Source: CALHVX01 sp039198065 | GTDB lineage: Bacteria > Pseudomonadota > Gammaproteobacteria > Pseudomonadales > Azotimanducaceae | Length of the DNA: 64,000 nt | Assembly (NCBI GenBank): GCA_039198065.1 | Contig: JBCCTU010000002.1 | Location: 806,001 to 870,000 of the forward strand | Reading direction: 5' to 3' | In this document: positions 61,803-64,000 of the stretch, in pieces | Layout: each line of letters begins with the position of its first letter | Numbering within the stretch: position 1 is the stretch's first letter | Notes under the pieces: generated by a model | What the model saw: only the letters and a program-made list of their open reading frames with translations | What the model was told of the DNA's origin: nothing | The model's database searches: none | Translations under genes and position numbers: made by a program

Positions 61803-64000
61803 ATGAAGAGAATGCTCATAAACGCGACCCAGCCGGAAGAGGTTCGCGTCGCTGTCGTTGATGGCCAGAAACTCGTGGATCTGGACATCGAGAATCGGGA
61901 GCGTGAACAGAAAAAAGCCAGCATCTACAAAGCCCGAATCACGCGGGTCGAACGAAGCCTCGAAGCAGCCTTCGTAGACTTCGGCGCAGAACGCCACGGT
62001 TTCCTTCCGCTCAAAGAAATCGCACGTCAGTATTTCCGCAAAAAACCAGGCGATTCGTCGCGCATGGACATCTCCGAGCTGATCGGCGAAGGCGACGAAG
62101 TGCTCGTCCAAGTCGACAAAGAGGAACGCGGAACGAAGGGCGCGGCCCTCACGACCTTCATCAGCCTGGCCGGACGTTACATGGTTCTCATGCCGAACAA
62201 TCCGCGGGCCGGGGGAATCTCACGCCGCATAGAAGGCGAAGAACGCGACCAGCTTCGTGAGGCCATGAGCAAGCTGGAGATCCCCCAGGGCATGGGCGCG
62301 ATTATCCGAACAGCAGGCATGGGGCGGGAGCCTGAGGAGCTACAGTGGGATCTCGACTATCTGCTGCAGCTCTGGGACGCCATTCAAACCGCCCAGGACC
62401 GTGAGCGCGCACCGTCCCTGCTGTATCAGGAAAACAACGTCATCGTCCGGGCAATCCGGGACAACTTGCGTCGCGACATTGGTGAGGTGCTGATCGACAG
62501 CAGCGAGGCCTATGAGGAAGCCCGCTCGTTCGTCGACTCAGTCATGCCCAATTACTCCACGCGGATCAAACAGTACACCGATGCGATTCCCCTGCTTAGC
62601 CGGTATCAGGTGGAGTCGCAGATCGAAACGGCCTATGAGCGCACCGTGCGTCTGCCGTCCGGTGGCAGCCTGGTCATTGACCCCACTGAAGCGTTGGTCA
62701 GCATCGACATCAACTCGGCTCGGGCGACGAAAGGCGCCGACATAGAAGAAACCGCACTCAACACCAATCTTGAGGCGGCCGAAGAGATTGCGAGGCAGCT
62801 GCGTCTGCGGGACGTCGGCGGGCTGATTGTCATCGACTTCATCGACATGAGCGCGAGCAAAAACCAACGCGCGGTCGAGAACCGGCTGCGTAAGTCGTTG
62901 GAAGCGGATCGGGCACGCATTCAGGTTGGCCGGATCAGTCGCTTCGGTTTGATGGAGATGTCGCGGCAGCGCCTTCGACCCTCATTAGAGGAAATTTCAA
63001 CAATCTGCTGTCCACGCTGCGGCGGGCAAGGGCGAATTCGAGACACCCGACCCCTCGGACTTGCGATTCTGCGGATTGTCGAGGAAGAAGCGTTGAAGGA
63101 GCGCAGTTCAGTGGTGCGTGCGATGGTACCGTTGAGCATCTCAGCGTTCCTGCTTAACGAAAAGCGCCAGGAAGTCATGGACATCGAACGGCGTACGAAC
63201 ACGCACGTTCAGATCGTGCCCAACCCGAACCTTGAAACGCCGAGCTATGAGGTAGAGAGACTTCGAGAAGATCAGGTCGAGCAACAGCCCGATGTCCCGA
63301 GCTACGAGCTGGCAGATCTGCTGCCGCCGCAGGAAGAACCCAAGGCACCGCGGAGAAACACCGGCCAGCAAGCAGCGGTCCGAGGACCCGCGGTCGAGCG
63401 GGCGCCGGCTCCCGTCAAGACAGAAACGCCCAGCGTCGAAACGCCTGCAGTAGAACCGGCTCCGTCACCGGCCCAAGCACGAGCTGCAGCTCCATCATCG
63501 GTCGAGTCCACCGAGGATCGACCCACGGGTCTACTTCAACGGTTGGTTTCAAGTCTGTTCAGCGAGCCGACTACGGGAGCTGCCGCCACCGCTTCCGCTG
63601 CAGCGGCAACGCCCGCAACACACGCGGCAGAAGATTCGGAGTCACCGACTGCTCCAGTCGAAGCCGATGACAACAGCGCCCGGCCTCGACGCCGACGACC
63701 GAGAAATCGGCGCCGCAGCGGAGAGTCTCAGGATCGGACCGACCGGACTGATTCGAACGAACGGACAAAGAATCCCAACGCTACCGGACCCGATGCGCCC
63801 TCGTCTGAGCCGAGCAACGCGGTAGGCAACGACGTTGCCGGCGATGACACCACGGACGAGGACAAGCCACGGCGACGTTCGCGACGCGGTGGACGTCGCC
63901 GATCCAAAAACCGAGAACGATCCGAAGGACAGACGTCGGATGCCGCGCAGCCTGAGAGCAACGACCAATCGGCATCAGGCGAGACCGCGCGTCGTCGTCC
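61803..64000 (+). CDS. rne: Ribonuclease E (3' end beyond the window)
   Basis: The frame runs to the window end, giving the first 732 residues. The N-terminal catalytic part is close to E. coli RNase E: MKRMLINATQPEEVRVAVVD, an S1 domain (about 37-120), Asp302 and Asn304 in SIDINSARA and Asp345 in VIDFIDM for metal binding, and the Zn-link Cys403 and Cys406 in CPRCGGQG. Each falls one residue before the E. coli position. After about residue 480 the chain is a low-complexity, Ala/Pro-rich, then Arg-rich scaffold (for example RPRRRRPRNRRRS), as expected for RNA binding and degradosome assembly. Confidence 0.97.
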   Translation, partial: MKRMLINATQPEEVRVAVVDGQKLVDLDIENREREQKKASIYKARITRVERSLEAAFVDFGAERHGFLPLKEIARQYFRKKPGDSSRMDISELIGEGDEVLVQVDKEERGTKGAALTTFISLAGRYMVLMPNNPRAGGISRRIEGEERDQLREAMSKLEIPQGMGAIIRTAGMGREPEELQWDLDYLLQLWDAIQTAQDRERAPSLLYQENNVIVRAIRDNLRRDIGEVLIDSSEAYEEARSFVDSVMPNYSTRIKQYTDAIPLLSRYQVESQIETAYERTVRLPSGGSLVIDPTEALVSIDINSARATKGADIEETALNTNLEAAEEIARQLRLRDVGGLIVIDFIDMSASKNQRAVENRLRKSLEADRARIQVGRISRFGLMEMSRQRLRPSLEEISTICCPRCGGQGRIRDTRPLGLAILRIVEEEALKERSSVVRAMVPLSISAFLLNEKRQEVMDIERRTNTHVQIVPNPNLETPSYEVERLREDQVEQQPDVPSYELADLLPPQEEPKAPRRNTGQQAAVRGPAVERAPAPVKTETPSVETPAVEPAPSPAQARAAAPSSVESTEDRPTGLLQRLVSSLFSEPTTGAAATASAAAATPATHAAEDSESPTAPVEADDNSARPRRRRPRNRRRSGESQDRTDRTDSNERTKNPNATGPDAPSSEPSNAVGNDVAGDDTTDEDKPRRRSRRGGRRRSKNRERSEGQTSDAAQPESNDQSASGETARRR

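Overview
The window looks like a chromosomal segment of a free-living, probably aerobic gammaproteobacterium of fairly high GC. Three conserved gene orders support this: the uvrY-uvrC-pgsA-tRNA-Cys block, the maf/yceD/rpmF/plsX/fabD/fabG/acpP/fabF/pabC/mltG/tmk/holB/pilZ block flanked by rluC and rne, and the phoB-phoR-pstSCAB-phoU block. The peptidases, the TonB system with DUF3450 and TtpC-type proteins, and the long PstC/PstA forms suggest a marine or sediment heterotroph. The exact order cannot be settled by reading alone. I see no phage, integrase, transposase, CRISPR array or classical defence island.

Layout. 1-4240: the C-terminal part of an RND/MMPL exporter with an odd acidic repeat, then btaA-btaB for the betaine lipid DGTS, then a TauE/SafE permease. 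4241-9622: a Tat-exported HisC-like aminotransferase, a TonB-receptor-like barrel that seems to lack its plug, and an MscS channel. 9606-17515: a hybrid sensor kinase, tRNA-Cys, pgsA, uvrC, a methyltransferase, a family-5-like uracil-DNA glycosylase and the GacA/UvrY regulator. 17516-21226: two unrecognised envelope proteins and an HDOD/GAF histidine kinase. 21433-27153: xthA, pyrF, a PilZ protein, a DUF1631 protein and ribE. 27177-32417: a six-gene Ton energy-transduction operon. 33210-42876: a dienelactone hydrolase and the complete phosphate sensing and uptake locus. 42873-49829: an SDR enzyme, a HAD hydrolase, two of three subunits of a molybdo-flavo hydroxylase, and prolyl dipeptidase plus dipeptidyl peptidase. 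49856-64000: PilZ, the replication and fatty-acid synthesis cluster, L32, Maf, RluC and the start of RNase E.

How the genes fit together. btaAB and pho/pst are both on the window. In other bacteria betaine lipids replace phospholipids during phosphate starvation, so a shared phosphate response is likely, although I found no convincing Pho box. The Ton operon would energise outer-membrane receptors for substrates taken up with the help of the peptidases. fabH is absent from its usual place between plsX and fabD, as it is in Pseudomonas aeruginosa.

The most unusual features are: short tandem arrays (14-nt units at two places) that begin at gene stop codons; the apparently plug-less barrel whose start codon touches a terminator; orphan xanthine-dehydrogenase-type subunits; a HolB without its zinc module; the unknown pair at 17791-19289 with a repeat-rich upstream region; and a 790-base stretch at 32418-33209 with no gene I can support. 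I did not find a clearly new multi-gene system. The best candidates for undescribed biology are that unknown pair and the aminotransferase/barrel pair.
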